From CAWCOU01 sp963797335 (GTDB taxonomy: Bacteria; Pseudomonadota; Gammaproteobacteria; JAURND01), in assembly GCA_963797335.1 (NCBI GenBank), contig CAWCOU010000008.1, positions 186,001-250,000 on the forward strand: DNA of 64,000 nt. The letters are read 5' to 3'. The notes below the pieces were generated by a model that worked only from the letters and a program-made list of their open reading frames with translations, was not told where the DNA came from and made no database searches. A program made the translations under genes and the position numbers. Of the stretch, positions 43,385-52,938 are shown piece after piece. Each line of letters begins with the position of its first letter. The stretch's first letter is position 1.

Positions 43385-44380
43385 TCACAGGGGCAACTTG
43401 GAAGAGGCGCCGGCTTGCTCACGCACTAACTTTGGCACCAAATACCCTGGTAGCTGCGCCAATAATTCGGCATGCAGAAACCGGGCATGGTCTTCAGACA
43501 CGGCGAAATGCGCTGCTCCTTGGACACTATCCAATAAATTCAGGTAATAAGGCAAAATACCGGCCGCAAATAATTTTTCGCTTAACATAACCAATGCGGA
43601 AACCGTATCATTCACTCCTTTTAATAGGGTACTTTGATTCAGCACGGTGATTCCAGCCTGCCGTAATCGGTGCACAGCGCTGCTTACTTCGGCATTTATT
43701 TCGTTGCCATGATTGCAATGCAATACCACCGTTGGCCGCAGGCGTGATTGTGTTAGCCATTGCAGCATTTCATCCGTCACACGTTCGGGAATGACAATCG
43801 GTAATCGGGTATGGATGCGCAAACGGGTGACGTGAGGTATTTGTGCCACCTGGGATGTCCATTCGGCCAGGTGTTTATCTTTGCTAACCAGTGGATCGCC
43901 ACCGCTGTAAATGACTTCGCGAATACTGCTGTCTGCCTGAATATAGTCTAAAATTCTTTGCCCATTTTTTTTATCGATTTGGTTTTCAGAGTAAGAAAAA
44001 TGGCGACGAAAGCAAAAACGACAATTCACTGCGCAACTGCCCGCGACGAGTATTAACACTCGGCCATGGTATTTGTGCAGCAACCCTGGAACTGGGTTAG
44101 CCTGTTTTTCTCCTAAGGCATCCATACTATAACCTGGGGTCAATTGCAGTTCATCACCAATGGGTAATACTTGACGTAATAAGGGATCATTGGGGTCACT
44201 TTTTTGCATTCGCGCCACAAAACTGCGTGGAACGCGCAAGGCAAAAGAACGGCTGGCGTGTGCCATCAACTGATCTGCATGTTGATCCAATTGTAATTGC
44301 GCCATTAATTCGCGGGGATCCGTGATGATGTTTTTAAGGGCTATTTGCCAGGAAGCAACGGGGGTAGTGTTTGTTGTCAT
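43385..44380 (-). CDS. epmB: EF-P lysine 2,3-aminomutase EpmB
   Basis: Radical-SAM, PLP-dependent enzyme that makes (R)-beta-lysine for modifying elongation factor P. The radical-SAM cluster cysteines are Cys116, Cys120 and Cys123 in CAVNCRFCFRRHF. The PLP lysine is probably in LPGYLVPKLVRE near the C-terminus. 331 residues matches EpmB, shorter than true KamA. Its start overlaps the nth stop by four bases (ATGA). The partner genes epmA and efp are not in the window. Confidence 0.93.
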   Translation of the reverse strand: MTTNTTPVASWQIALKNIITDPRELMAQLQLDQHADQLMAHASRSFALRVPRSFVARMQKSDPNDPLLRQVLPIGDELQLTPGYSMDALGEKQANPVPGLLHKYHGRVLILVAGSCAVNCRFCFRRHFSYSENQIDKKNGQRILDYIQADSSIREVIYSGGDPLVSKDKHLAEWTSQVAQIPHVTRLRIHTRLPIVIPERVTDEMLQWLTQSRLRPTVVLHCNHGNEINAEVSSAVHRLRQAGITVLNQSTLLKGVNDTVSALVMLSEKLFAAGILPYYLNLLDSVQGAAHFAVSEDHARFLHAELLAQLPGYLVPKLVREQAGASSKLPL

Positions 44381-45009
44381 AAGGTTTTTTCAGGGTATTC
44401 ACATAAATCACGAATCAAGCATTGCGGACATTTCGGTTTTCGAGCCGTACACACGTAACGTCCGTGTAATACCAACCAATGATGGGCATTTTTTTTAAAT
44501 TGCGCTGGCACTACTTTTATTAATTTCTTTTCCACCGCGGTAACGGTACTGCCTACCGCTAAACGCGTGCGATTGGCGACTCGAAAAATATGGGTGTCGA
44601 CTGCGATGGTATCGTCGCCAAAGGCTGAGTTTAGTATCACATTGGCCGTTTTGCGGCCGACTCCCGGCAGTGATTCTAATGCTTCTCGGTCGTGGGGAAC
44701 AATCGAATGAAATTTTTCAACTAATATTCGGGAAGCTTTAATAATATTAGCCGCTTTCGCATTAAATAATCCGATACTTTTAATGTAGTGCTTAAGCCCT
44801 CGCTCACCCAGCGCTACTATTTGTTCAGGCGTGCTGGCGACCGGAAATAATTTTGCCGTGACAATATTCACGCGCTTATCCGTCGCTTGTGCCGACAGAA
44901 TGACCGCGACCAATAATTCAAATACCGATTGATAATGTAATTCCGTCGCCGGCGCTGGATTGGCTGCTTGGAATCGCTGAAATATCGCTAGACGTTTAGA
45001 AGCATTCAT
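44377..45009 (-). CDS. nth: Endonuclease III
   Basis: Base-excision-repair glycosylase/AP lyase for oxidised pyrimidines. The helix-hairpin-helix LPGVGRKTANVILN carries the catalytic lysine, and VDTHIFRVANR carries the catalytic aspartate. The C-terminal [4Fe-4S] site has the exact C-X6-C-X2-C-X5-C spacing (CTARKPKCPQCLIRDLC). 210 residues is normal. It lies directly after the RnfB-like gene, as nth follows the rsx/rnf operon in E. coli. Confidence 0.96.
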   Translation of the reverse strand: MNASKRLAIFQRFQAANPAPATELHYQSVFELLVAVILSAQATDKRVNIVTAKLFPVASTPEQIVALGERGLKHYIKSIGLFNAKAANIIKASRILVEKFHSIVPHDREALESLPGVGRKTANVILNSAFGDDTIAVDTHIFRVANRTRLAVGSTVTAVEKKLIKVVPAQFKKNAHHWLVLHGRYVCTARKPKCPQCLIRDLCEYPEKTL

Positions 45010-45030
45010 GGTGTTATCAAAGTCAAAGGA

Positions 45031-45492
45031 TTAGAGATTTTCCGTAGGCAATTCTATTTTTGGTACTCGATCATCACGATCACAGTTATTGTTTGTATTA
45101 GCGCCTGCCCTGTTTCTTTTCAAATCTTGCATTCGTGCAATCGCAGCAGCCACTACGGCTTTACGTGCCAGCAATGCGGTCGACTCATTCGACGCTACAG
45201 ATGGTTTTACAGGCAGCGCGGATGAACGCTGTTGCCGGGCAAGTACACGCAATCGTGTTTTTTTGGCTCTTTGCTGTCGTTCCGCTGGCAACAACACAGG
45301 AGTATCTTGCATGATAATACAGTCGACGGGGCAAGGTTGCACGCATAAGCGGCAGCCAGTACATTCTTGGGCGATGACGGTATGCATTTGCTTTGCCGCA
45401 CCAATAATGGCGTCGACCGGGCAAGCGTCCAGACATTTCGCACAACCAATGCAAGCCTCTTCGTTAATGACAGCCAGTTGCACCGTTCGCAT
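45031..45492 (-). CDS. RnfB-like 2[4Fe-4S] ferredoxin (short form)
   Basis: 153 residues. Two cluster motifs, CIGCAKCLDACP and CTGCRLCVQPCP, lie within residues 14-55 and match the ferredoxin domain of RnfB/RsxB. The N-terminal membrane anchor and the extra Fe-S domain of RnfB are missing, and a basic low-complexity tail of about 90 residues replaces the usual end. No other rnf gene is present, yet nth follows as in E. coli. It probably shuttles electrons as a soluble protein; to what is not known. Confidence 0.82.
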   Translation of the reverse strand: MRTVQLAVINEEACIGCAKCLDACPVDAIIGAAKQMHTVIAQECTGCRLCVQPCPVDCIIMQDTPVLLPAERQQRAKKTRLRVLARQQRSSALPVKPSVASNESTALLARKAVVAAAIARMQDLKRNRAGANTNNNCDRDDRVPKIELPTENL

Positions 45493-45496
45493 GAGC

Positions 45497-47137
45497 TTAG
45501 GAACCCTGCAAGGCAGTCACTCGAGCCGGATCTACGCGCTGTAAAAGAGGCGTAAACTCATGGATACGATGATTGAGTAGCGGCGATTGCCGGTTTTCCC
45601 AGGTGAACGGTTCGGTATTTAGAAAATTTTCCGTGGCTTGCGCGGTCATCGGCAGAATGGGCTTTAAATACGTCATCAATACCTTAAATAAATTTAACCC
45701 CATGGTGCAACACGCTGCTACGGACGTTAATTGATCGGGTTGTTTAGCCAATGCCCACGGCTTCACCGAGTCGATGTATTGATTCGCCTTATCGGCTAAG
45801 GCCATGATTTCTCGAACAGCTTGGTTGTATTCGCGTGCTTCAAACAGCTCGGCTATGCGATCGCCAGCGGCCACAAAATGTTGAAATAATTCGGGTTCAA
45901 CTAAGCTATCGCCCAGAATTCCGTTGAACAGCTTATGGATAAAGCCAGCAGTCCGGCTGGCGATATTCACCACTTTACCGATTAAATCCGAATTAATACG
46001 GGCCATAAAATCTTGGAAGTTCAAATCAATATCTTCCACACGGCTATTCAGTTTAGCGGCAAAATAATAACGCAAGTATTCCGGATTTAAGTGCTCTAAG
46101 TAATCACGGGCGGTGATAAAAGTGCCTCGTGATTTTGACATTTTCTGACCATTGACGGTTAAAAACCCGTGAGTATAAATGGCGGAAGGGGTGCGAAAAC
46201 CACTGCCGCTCAACATGGCGGGCCAAAATAAGGCATGAAAATAAATAATATCTTTACCCACGAAATGGTACAGTTCTACTGTGCTGTCTTTTCCCCAATA
46301 GCTATTAAAGTCTATTTCGGGGTGTAATTCGCAGTATTTTTTGAAGGTGGCCATATAGCCCACGGGGGCATCCAACCAAACGTAAAAATATTTTCCGGGC
46401 GCATCTGGAATCTCAAACCCAAAATACGGCGCATCGCGAGAGATATCCCACGACTGTAATCCCGTTTGCAACCATTCGTTTAGTTTATGGCTGACTTGTT
46501 CCTGCAAACGGCCGGAATGTATCCAGGACTTCAATAGTTCTGTGTATTTTTCTAATTGGAAAAAATAATGAACGGATTCTTTTTGGATAGGGGTTGCGCC
46601 AGATAATACGGAGACCGGGTTTTTTAAGTCTGTTGGTGAATATGTTGCACCGCATATCTCACAATTATCACCGTATTGGTCTTTACCACCACAACGCGGA
46701 CACTCCCCTTTGACGTAGCGATCGGGCAAAAAAATATTTTTAACGGGATCAAATGCCTGAGCAATAGTACGCGTGGTAATATCATGACGTTCTTTTAACC
46801 GCTGATAAATTAGCTGTGCCAATTCCCGGTTTTCAGTTGAGTGGGTTGTGTAGTAATAATCAAAGTCGATGGCGAAATCGTGGAAATCGGCGCTGTGTTC
46901 AGCGGCACTCTTGGCAATCAAAGCTTCGGGCGTGATATTTTGCTTCTCGGCACTGATCATAATCGGTGTACCGTGCGTATCTTCGCCGCAAATGAAAATG
47001 CAATCATTGCCCTGCATTTTTTGGAAGCGAGACCAAATGTCGGCTTGAATGTGCTCGACCATATGCCCCAAATGAATAGCACCATTGGCATAAGGCAAAG
47101 CCGTTGTCATCAAAATTTTTCGTGTGTTAGGCGTCAT
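45497..47137 (-). CDS. metG: Methionyl-tRNA synthetase, short form
   Basis: Charges tRNA-Met. HIGH is GAIHLGHMVEHIQAD and KMSKS is KMSKSRGTFI. The knuckle domain has zinc cysteines CPRCGG and CEICGA, the four-cysteine type of E. coli. The anticodon-binding helical domain ends near the C-terminus, and the tRNA-binding OB domain that brings E. coli MetG to 677 residues is absent, leaving 546. I start at the ATG at 47137 (MTPNTRKILMTTALPYANG); the ATG at 47179 lies inside rocD. The gene ends 4 bases before the ferredoxin start. Confidence 0.95.
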   Translation of the reverse strand: MTPNTRKILMTTALPYANGAIHLGHMVEHIQADIWSRFQKMQGNDCIFICGEDTHGTPIMISAEKQNITPEALIAKSAAEHSADFHDFAIDFDYYYTTHSTENRELAQLIYQRLKERHDITTRTIAQAFDPVKNIFLPDRYVKGECPRCGGKDQYGDNCEICGATYSPTDLKNPVSVLSGATPIQKESVHYFFQLEKYTELLKSWIHSGRLQEQVSHKLNEWLQTGLQSWDISRDAPYFGFEIPDAPGKYFYVWLDAPVGYMATFKKYCELHPEIDFNSYWGKDSTVELYHFVGKDIIYFHALFWPAMLSGSGFRTPSAIYTHGFLTVNGQKMSKSRGTFITARDYLEHLNPEYLRYYFAAKLNSRVEDIDLNFQDFMARINSDLIGKVVNIASRTAGFIHKLFNGILGDSLVEPELFQHFVAAGDRIAELFEAREYNQAVREIMALADKANQYIDSVKPWALAKQPDQLTSVAACCTMGLNLFKVLMTYLKPILPMTAQATENFLNTEPFTWENRQSPLLNHRIHEFTPLLQRVDPARVTALQGS

Positions 47138-47144
47138 AATCAAA

Positions 47145-48359
47145 CTATTGCAGGGTTTTTTCAGCTTCCTTAAAAGCATGTTTAATGATTTTCATGGCGG
47201 TATCGACTTGTTCGCGGGTAATAATTAACGGCGGGCACAAACGAATCACGGTCTCATGTGTATCCTTGGTTAACAGACCGTCTGCCATTAATCGTAGGCA
47301 AACATCGCGCGCGGTCACTGATAAATTGCGATGTAATTCGACGCCAATAAATAACCCTTTTCCCCGAACTTCTTTAATCAGTGGGCTAGGCAGAGATTGG
47401 AGCTCATTTAAAAAATACGCACCTACCTGAGCGGCATTGCTTACCATGTCTTCGGTATCGAGGGTTTGCAGCGCTGCCAAACCTACCGCTGCTGATAACG
47501 CGTTACCACCAAAGGTACTGCCGTGATCGCCCGGGGTAAATACGTTCATGACCTCTTCTTTACTGAGGAACATTGATACCGGCAACATACCTCCTCCTAG
47601 GGCTTTACCTAACACCAAACCATCTGGTTTTACGCCTTCATGCTCACAGGCTAAGAATTTACCGGTACGGCCTAGACCTGTTTGAATTTCATCGGCAATG
47701 AACAGCACATTATTTTCCGCACAGATGCGAGCACAATCTTTTAAATAACCGGCCGGGGGAATTCGGATACCAGCCTCTCCTTGGATAGGTTCGACTAAAA
47801 AAGCAGCTGTATTACGGCCAATCGCATCGGCTAATGCCTGGGCATCGCCGTAAGGAATGATTTTAAAACCAGGGGTAAGCGGGCCAAAACCTTGACGGTA
47901 TTGTGACTCGCTGGAAAAACTGATTACGGTTGTGGTGCGACCGTGAAAATTGCCGCTACAAACAATCACTTCTGCTTGATTTTCTTGGACGTGCTTGACC
48001 GTATATGCCCATTTTCGGACGGCTTTGATAGCCGTTTCCACTGCTTCGGCACCGGAATTTATGGGTAATGCTTTATCTTGCCCGGTGACATGGCAGGCGT
48101 ATTCTAAAAAAGGGGCTAATGTTTCGGTGTGAAATGCCCGCGAAGTCACGCTTAAGCGCCGGGCTTGTTCGGTGAGCACGTTTACCAATACGGGATGGCA
48201 GTGGCCGTGGCTCACGGCGGAGTAAGCGCTCATCATATCCAGGTAACAACGCCCGGCGCTATCCCAAAGGTATACCCCTTCGCCACGTACCAATACTATC
48301 GGCAAGGGGTGATAATTGCCGGCGGAGTAAAGATCTTCAGTCGCTATGATATTGTTCAT
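47145..48359 (-). CDS. rocD: Ornithine aminotransferase
   Basis: PLP enzyme converting ornithine and 2-oxoglutarate to glutamate semialdehyde and glutamate. YHPLPIVLVRGEGVYLWD at the N-terminus, NSGAEAVETAIK (cofactor phosphate), IADEIQTGLGRTGKF with the conserved aspartate, and DGLVLGKALGGG with the PLP lysine are all typical. The closing region TKDTHETVIRLCPPL is specific to RocD rather than ArgD. 404 residues. AGAGG precedes the ATG. It heads the run rocD-metG-ferredoxin-nth-epmB. Confidence 0.94.
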   Translation of the reverse strand: MNNIIATEDLYSAGNYHPLPIVLVRGEGVYLWDSAGRCYLDMMSAYSAVSHGHCHPVLVNVLTEQARRLSVTSRAFHTETLAPFLEYACHVTGQDKALPINSGAEAVETAIKAVRKWAYTVKHVQENQAEVIVCSGNFHGRTTTVISFSSESQYRQGFGPLTPGFKIIPYGDAQALADAIGRNTAAFLVEPIQGEAGIRIPPAGYLKDCARICAENNVLFIADEIQTGLGRTGKFLACEHEGVKPDGLVLGKALGGGMLPVSMFLSKEEVMNVFTPGDHGSTFGGNALSAAVGLAALQTLDTEDMVSNAAQVGAYFLNELQSLPSPLIKEVRGKGLFIGVELHRNLSVTARDVCLRLMADGLLTKDTHETVIRLCPPLIITREQVDTAMKIIKHAFKEAEKTLQ

Positions 48360-48510
48360 GGGCCTTTACCTCTGCTCTTGGAGATTGTAATGGTTATACG
48401 GTTGGGCCTATTCTAGCATGAGAACTTCCGACAGGTAACTCACTCGTGTCGCGTGACTTAATGGATGCAGTGCTTGCATTTCATAGGGTGCATCGCTCGG
48501 ACATCATCAT

Positions 48511-48594
48511 ATGGTGGGCACGCTTCGCTTTGCCCACCCTTCGGAATTTTTGGCAATAAACGGTAGGGTGGGCAAAGCGAAGCGTGCCCACCAT
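48511..48594. repeat. GGTGGGCACGC-type palindromic element, copy C
   Basis: The 30-base arms 48511-48540 and 48565-48594 are perfect reverse complements around a 24-base loop. It is the best-preserved copy of the element. It lies between the first kinase gene and rocD. Confidence 0.93.
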
Positions 48595-48605
48595 GGTTCT
48601 AAATA

Positions 48606-51110
48606 TCAACCTTGTTTGGGGGATTTATCGGGATGCGTTTCATCCTGAGTTACAGCAACACCATGGGCTCTACGAGGTGGGTAAAAACCAAATGGCGAAA
48701 TCAAATACGAATCAAGGGGGGATGGGCTAGCACTGTTCTTGTCATCCTTTTTCATGGTAGTACTATCTGAGCCTTTTTGCGGATAGGATCCGAAAGGAGA
48801 GATTAAATTTAAATTAGTACTAGATAGGCTGGATGGGAAATTAAGCAAATCAGACGGTCTTATGCTTTTTCTATACCTGTCTAGATAATTCTCGATAGTG
48901 AAACCTAGCAATTCAATTCTCCGCTTAAAATCAGTATCGACCTCTAGTTCTACTATTGCATCTAAGTTCTTTTCTTTGACATATTTTTCCACCGCGTCAT
49001 GTAATATCCGAAAATCGTCCTGGACTATTTTCACATATTTATCGCAATCTTCCTGCAAAATATTATTCTTAAGAAGGCGTTCCTTGGCTTGATTTATATG
49101 TGAGTATTTGAGATCTCGATCACGATCAACATATCGTCTCATCGTTTTGTTAAAGAATTGGATACTGTCCACACAATGTCCATATTTTTCATGAAACCAA
49201 TGGCTTCCCGCCACTAATCTGTGTTTAGAATCATGGTCTACACCTTCGTCATCCAGCTGTTTTATGTATCGTTCAAACAAGTTGTTAATTATCCCTATTT
49301 CGTGGATTAAAGTAATCTTTCCTATTATTCTATTTTTTTCGACCTCCTTTAAATCCTGAACTAAATTTTTGCATTTTAATGCACTGATATTTGTTGTTTC
49401 TTCGCTTGAACTTTCTTTTACCTCATAAGGAGAGGCAATATATTTTTCAATTTTTGTGGTTAGGCTATCCTCGGTCATGCGATCAATTTGATTCTTCATA
49501 TAATCTAAAATCGACAAGCATTTACGGTTTAGTTCATTTACACTACCTTTTTCTATTCCTTCCTTATAACATTCTTTTATACTCTCTTTAAGAGAATTGC
49601 TGTCTTCTATAAATTTCAAATAGTCATCTTCGCTATTAAATTTATTTTTTCTATAAAGATCTTCTATTTTGATAAATTCTTCGTAATGCTGGAAAAAATC
49701 ATCAATAAATTGATACATACCAGGTTTATATAACAAACTGTTCGATAGATCAGATAGTTCTTTTTTATATTGTGGATTATTTCGCATCACTTTCTGAGTA
49801 TCTGACAATTCTTCAGACCGCATCCTGATCTTCTTAAGAATCAAACCTACCTGATTAAATGAATGATATCTGCCATCAACGAAATAACTCTCTTTATTTT
49901 TAAGTGTCTCATATTTTAATACCACTTCTCTAATTTCTAGTGGCGCCGATTGCAATGGACTATTCAATCCATAATCCGTATTATAAAAGAATCCCTGTGT
50001 TTTTTTACTGAGCATTTGATCATAGAACTTGACTAATTTAGAAATAGCCTCTTCACGGGAAGCACCATCGCTTAGATACTTGTTCAAAGCGATATCCCAG
50101 TATGGGCTCGCTAATATTTCTTCAATGCTAATTTGACCCGCTGTTTTAAATGTGGTTTTTTCAATTATCCTTGATAATTCCGGAGGGCTTTTATCCTTTG
50201 AAAAACTTGAAAGCTCCTTTAACAATAATCCATAGGCATGAATATCCATTTGTTTTGGGTATTTTCGCATGAAGTCAAAATTAATTATATGACCTGGGGT
50301 TAGGAGTAGTTTTTTATCTTCAGCAATGGTAATTTCACTTGCTGTAGAACTAGTTTCATCAGAAATAATCTTTCTTGCTGAAGAACCTGTAACTTTTGGG
50401 AGATTTTGAGCTTCAGTAGGAATAATTTCTTTACTTGTAGGAAAACGACAATCTTTATTAACACAACCATCTTTATTAATTGGCACAATACTAATATCAA
50501 TAATCATCACATGCCTAGAGGCTTCGTCCATAATAATTATATTTTTCGCTTTAAGATCAAGATGAGCCCAGTTTCTTTCGTGCAGTACTTTGAGACCTAA
50601 TAATATTTGTAGTGCTATTAACGCAACTTCTCTGTTTGTCAGAACCGGGTTTCGTCGAGTTGAATCATTATCCGGGTATAACCAGTCAAGTAGATCCATC
50701 TCTCCCCTAGGCACAAGTCGTCTTAACCTTTCATCTAACCCAAGAGGCGCCGCCAGCAAAAATGGAGAGCAAATCATCGCTTTTTTGACTTTTTGATAGT
50801 CAGCTAAGTTAAACGGTGGCAGAGTTGCCCTACCATGCCTAGATCTAGGAACTTTAGGAACGACAAACGCTAGATTTTTATCAAGACCTATAACCTTGCT
50901 ATAGCTTCCTATCCCAATGATCTTCTTATCTTTGACTTTTTCTTGAAATAGTTGACCTGCTTTCTTGTGGAAAGCATGAACGATGGGGTCAGTTGACTCC
51001 AAAATCACTGGGAAATGAGGTTCTTTTACCTCTGGAATACTGAGAGAAGCCGTGCCTGGGGTAGCACTTGATGGCGGGATTATTGGGGGTTTTTTACTGT
51101 CTAAAGTCAT
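48606..51110 (-). CDS. Eukaryotic-type protein kinase with long C-terminal extension, putative effector
   Basis: 834 residues. The kinase core lies at about 60-330: glycine loop GIGSYSKV (66-73), a candidate ATP lysine Lys86 in AFVVPK, catalytic loop HLDLKAKN (183-190, Asp185, Lys187, Asn190), and DIS at 205-207 in place of DFG. A helical region of about 450 residues follows, with no domain I recognise. A Ser/Pro-rich tail has the near-duplicate ISPFGSYP and ISPFGFYP. There is no signal peptide or membrane segment. The protein ends PDKSPKQG, close to the end of the neighbouring kinase (LDPRQG). Paralogy with that gene is plain through residue 450 or so. Secretion by Dot/Icm is inferred. Confidence 0.78.
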   Translation of the reverse strand: MTLDSKKPPIIPPSSATPGTASLSIPEVKEPHFPVILESTDPIVHAFHKKAGQLFQEKVKDKKIIGIGSYSKVIGLDKNLAFVVPKVPRSRHGRATLPPFNLADYQKVKKAMICSPFLLAAPLGLDERLRRLVPRGEMDLLDWLYPDNDSTRRNPVLTNREVALIALQILLGLKVLHERNWAHLDLKAKNIIIMDEASRHVMIIDISIVPINKDGCVNKDCRFPTSKEIIPTEAQNLPKVTGSSARKIISDETSSTASEITIAEDKKLLLTPGHIINFDFMRKYPKQMDIHAYGLLLKELSSFSKDKSPPELSRIIEKTTFKTAGQISIEEILASPYWDIALNKYLSDGASREEAISKLVKFYDQMLSKKTQGFFYNTDYGLNSPLQSAPLEIREVVLKYETLKNKESYFVDGRYHSFNQVGLILKKIRMRSEELSDTQKVMRNNPQYKKELSDLSNSLLYKPGMYQFIDDFFQHYEEFIKIEDLYRKNKFNSEDDYLKFIEDSNSLKESIKECYKEGIEKGSVNELNRKCLSILDYMKNQIDRMTEDSLTTKIEKYIASPYEVKESSSEETTNISALKCKNLVQDLKEVEKNRIIGKITLIHEIGIINNLFERYIKQLDDEGVDHDSKHRLVAGSHWFHEKYGHCVDSIQFFNKTMRRYVDRDRDLKYSHINQAKERLLKNNILQEDCDKYVKIVQDDFRILHDAVEKYVKEKNLDAIVELEVDTDFKRRIELLGFTIENYLDRYRKSIRPSDLLNFPSSLSSTNLNLISPFGSYPQKGSDSTTMKKDDKNSASPSPLDSYLISPFGFYPPRRAHGVAVTQDETHPDKSPKQG

Positions 51111-51228
51111 TTTACTGTTTAATCACTCGCTTAATTGTTGCTATGCAAGACTCACCATTAGCTAGTCACTGCTAAGAAATGTGAAAATGAAATGGATGAC
51201 ACATATTTAGTTTCGGGGCAGCGATTAG

Positions 51229-52938
51229 CTATCCCTGCCTCGGATCTAGTTTATGGATTTCCCTAGTATCCTCTTTTTCATTCTTAGCTGGCGTTTTTTG
51301 ACTCATATTTTTTGGTGCCCTTGACCAAAACTTAGCGAATGAAGTAGATGCTGATTTAGAAGTCTGGTGTGTGATCTTAGGATGCTTTATCTTTCCCAAG
51401 GTATCTAAAATAGAGCAACACTTTTTCTTTAGGATATTTTCAGGGTCCAGTTTCAGCCATTTTCCATGAGATTCCTTTATGGATGACTCCAAACTCTTAG
51501 CTGCTACAAGTAACTTTTGATATTCGTCATAGGATTTTTCAAGTTTCCCGCTCTTTTCGTTCAGCAGCTGGTGAGCCAAAGAAAAAATATCGTATTGAAT
51601 CTTGAGATATTTTCTGAAATCTTCAATAAACTTAAACATGTCTTTCTTGCATTGCAGACTGTCTGACAATCTGGTCAGCTCGGTGTCATAGGATGAATTT
51701 TCTTTTAATATTGCCTTAAAAGATGGATGGCTCTTAGATAGTTCATCTGATTGCATGGAAATATGCTTCAGCGCAATGGATGCATCAATCAGCAACTGGG
51801 AATTACTTTTAAAGTCCTTCTCGGGTAAATCAATAAAGTAATTTATTTTATTTTGGAGTGACTCATATTTTAACACTACTTCTCGAATGTCAGCTGGCGC
51901 TGATTGCAACGGGCTGTTTAATCCATACCCATCAGCCGCGTTATAATAGAAACCTTCCATTTTACTTATGAGTTTTTTTTCGTAAAATTCGATTAGATTA
52001 GAGATAGCCTTCTCTTGAGAATCACCGCTACTTCTATAGTCTTCTAAAGCGATTTCCCAACACTTCATTTTTAGAATTTCTCCTAGGCTAAGTTGATTCT
52101 TCTCTTTATATTTCGCTCCTTCAATTATTTTATTTAAATCATCATTATAAAATTTCGTACCCTTTAAAAGTTCCGATAAAATTATCCCGTACCCATGAAT
52201 ATCAATCTGTTTTGGATATTTCCTCCAGGCAGCATAGTCAATATGCCACTCTATTTTTCCAGTTCTAGATACCGTAGATTCTTTGATTTCTTCGGGAACA
52301 ATTTCATGCGTGGTAGGAAAATTACAATTTCCCTCAATCTGATTATCTGAATTTATTTTTGCAGCACCAATATCACCAACCATAACAAAAGGAGGAGATT
52401 CCTCCATCAGAATTATATTTTCTAATTTGAGGTCTAGATGAGCCAAACCTCTATCATGCAATGTTTTTAAACCTAATAGCACTTGAAGTGCGATTTGAGC
52501 AACCTCCTGTTCATTTAGAGGTCGTCCTCTTGAAGAAAGCCAAGTTTGTAGATCCATTTTTCCTCTCGGGACAAGTCTTCTTGATTTTTCATCTAATGAC
52601 AGAGGGATAGCCTGTAGAAAAGGGGAATAGACCTCAGCTTTTTTAATTTTTTTATAATCGGCTAAACTGAACGGTTTCCCCTTAGATTCAGGTTCATCCA
52701 TAGGCATAATGTAAGCGAGTCCCTGATCAAGACCAATAACTTGGCTATAGCCCCCCGTGTCAATAGGTTTTGCCCAATCCACTTTTTCTTGAAGTTCTTC
52801 CCGCGCTCTATCATGAAAGCGCTTGATAATAGGGTCGGTTGACTCAGTAATATCCGGAAAGTTTTCGACTCTTTCATTATTTGAAGTAGGAGCACTTGTT
52901 TTAGCTTTAGTTTTTATATCTTTCTTATCTATAGTCAT
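51229..52938 (-). CDS. Paralogous eukaryotic-type protein kinase, putative effector
   Basis: 569 residues, upstream tandem paralogue of the 834-residue kinase. Shared blocks include ESTDPI, SLADYKK, RRLVPRG, HLDLK and GLNSPLQSAP with DIREVVLKYE. The catalytic loop HLDLKLEN (167-174) and the metal-binding DIG (189-191) are good. The residue aligned with Lys86 of the paralogue is Met in LAYIMPM, so the usual ATP lysine may be missing or replaced by a nearby lysine (SKGK). The C-terminal part is helical. The tail NEKEDTREIHKLDPRQG has Glu at -10, -14 and -16, like the E-block. Neither kinase has a strong ribosome binding site. Confidence 0.78.
   Translation of the reverse strand: MTIDKKDIKTKAKTSAPTSNNERVENFPDITESTDPIIKRFHDRAREELQEKVDWAKPIDTGGYSQVIGLDQGLAYIMPMDEPESKGKPFSLADYKKIKKAEVYSPFLQAIPLSLDEKSRRLVPRGKMDLQTWLSSRGRPLNEQEVAQIALQVLLGLKTLHDRGLAHLDLKLENIILMEESPPFVMVGDIGAAKINSDNQIEGNCNFPTTHEIVPEEIKESTVSRTGKIEWHIDYAAWRKYPKQIDIHGYGIILSELLKGTKFYNDDLNKIIEGAKYKEKNQLSLGEILKMKCWEIALEDYRSSGDSQEKAISNLIEFYEKKLISKMEGFYYNAADGYGLNSPLQSAPADIREVVLKYESLQNKINYFIDLPEKDFKSNSQLLIDASIALKHISMQSDELSKSHPSFKAILKENSSYDTELTRLSDSLQCKKDMFKFIEDFRKYLKIQYDIFSLAHQLLNEKSGKLEKSYDEYQKLLVAAKSLESSIKESHGKWLKLDPENILKKKCCSILDTLGKIKHPKITHQTSKSASTSFAKFWSRAPKNMSQKTPAKNEKEDTREIHKLDPRQG

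Noticed and set aside
51111..51140. Pair of TTAAT motifs upstream of the 834-residue kinase as a PmrA box
   Set aside because: TTTAAT and CTTAAT lie 12 bases apart on the strand opposite the gene. The spacing and flanks do not fit the known element well enough to call.
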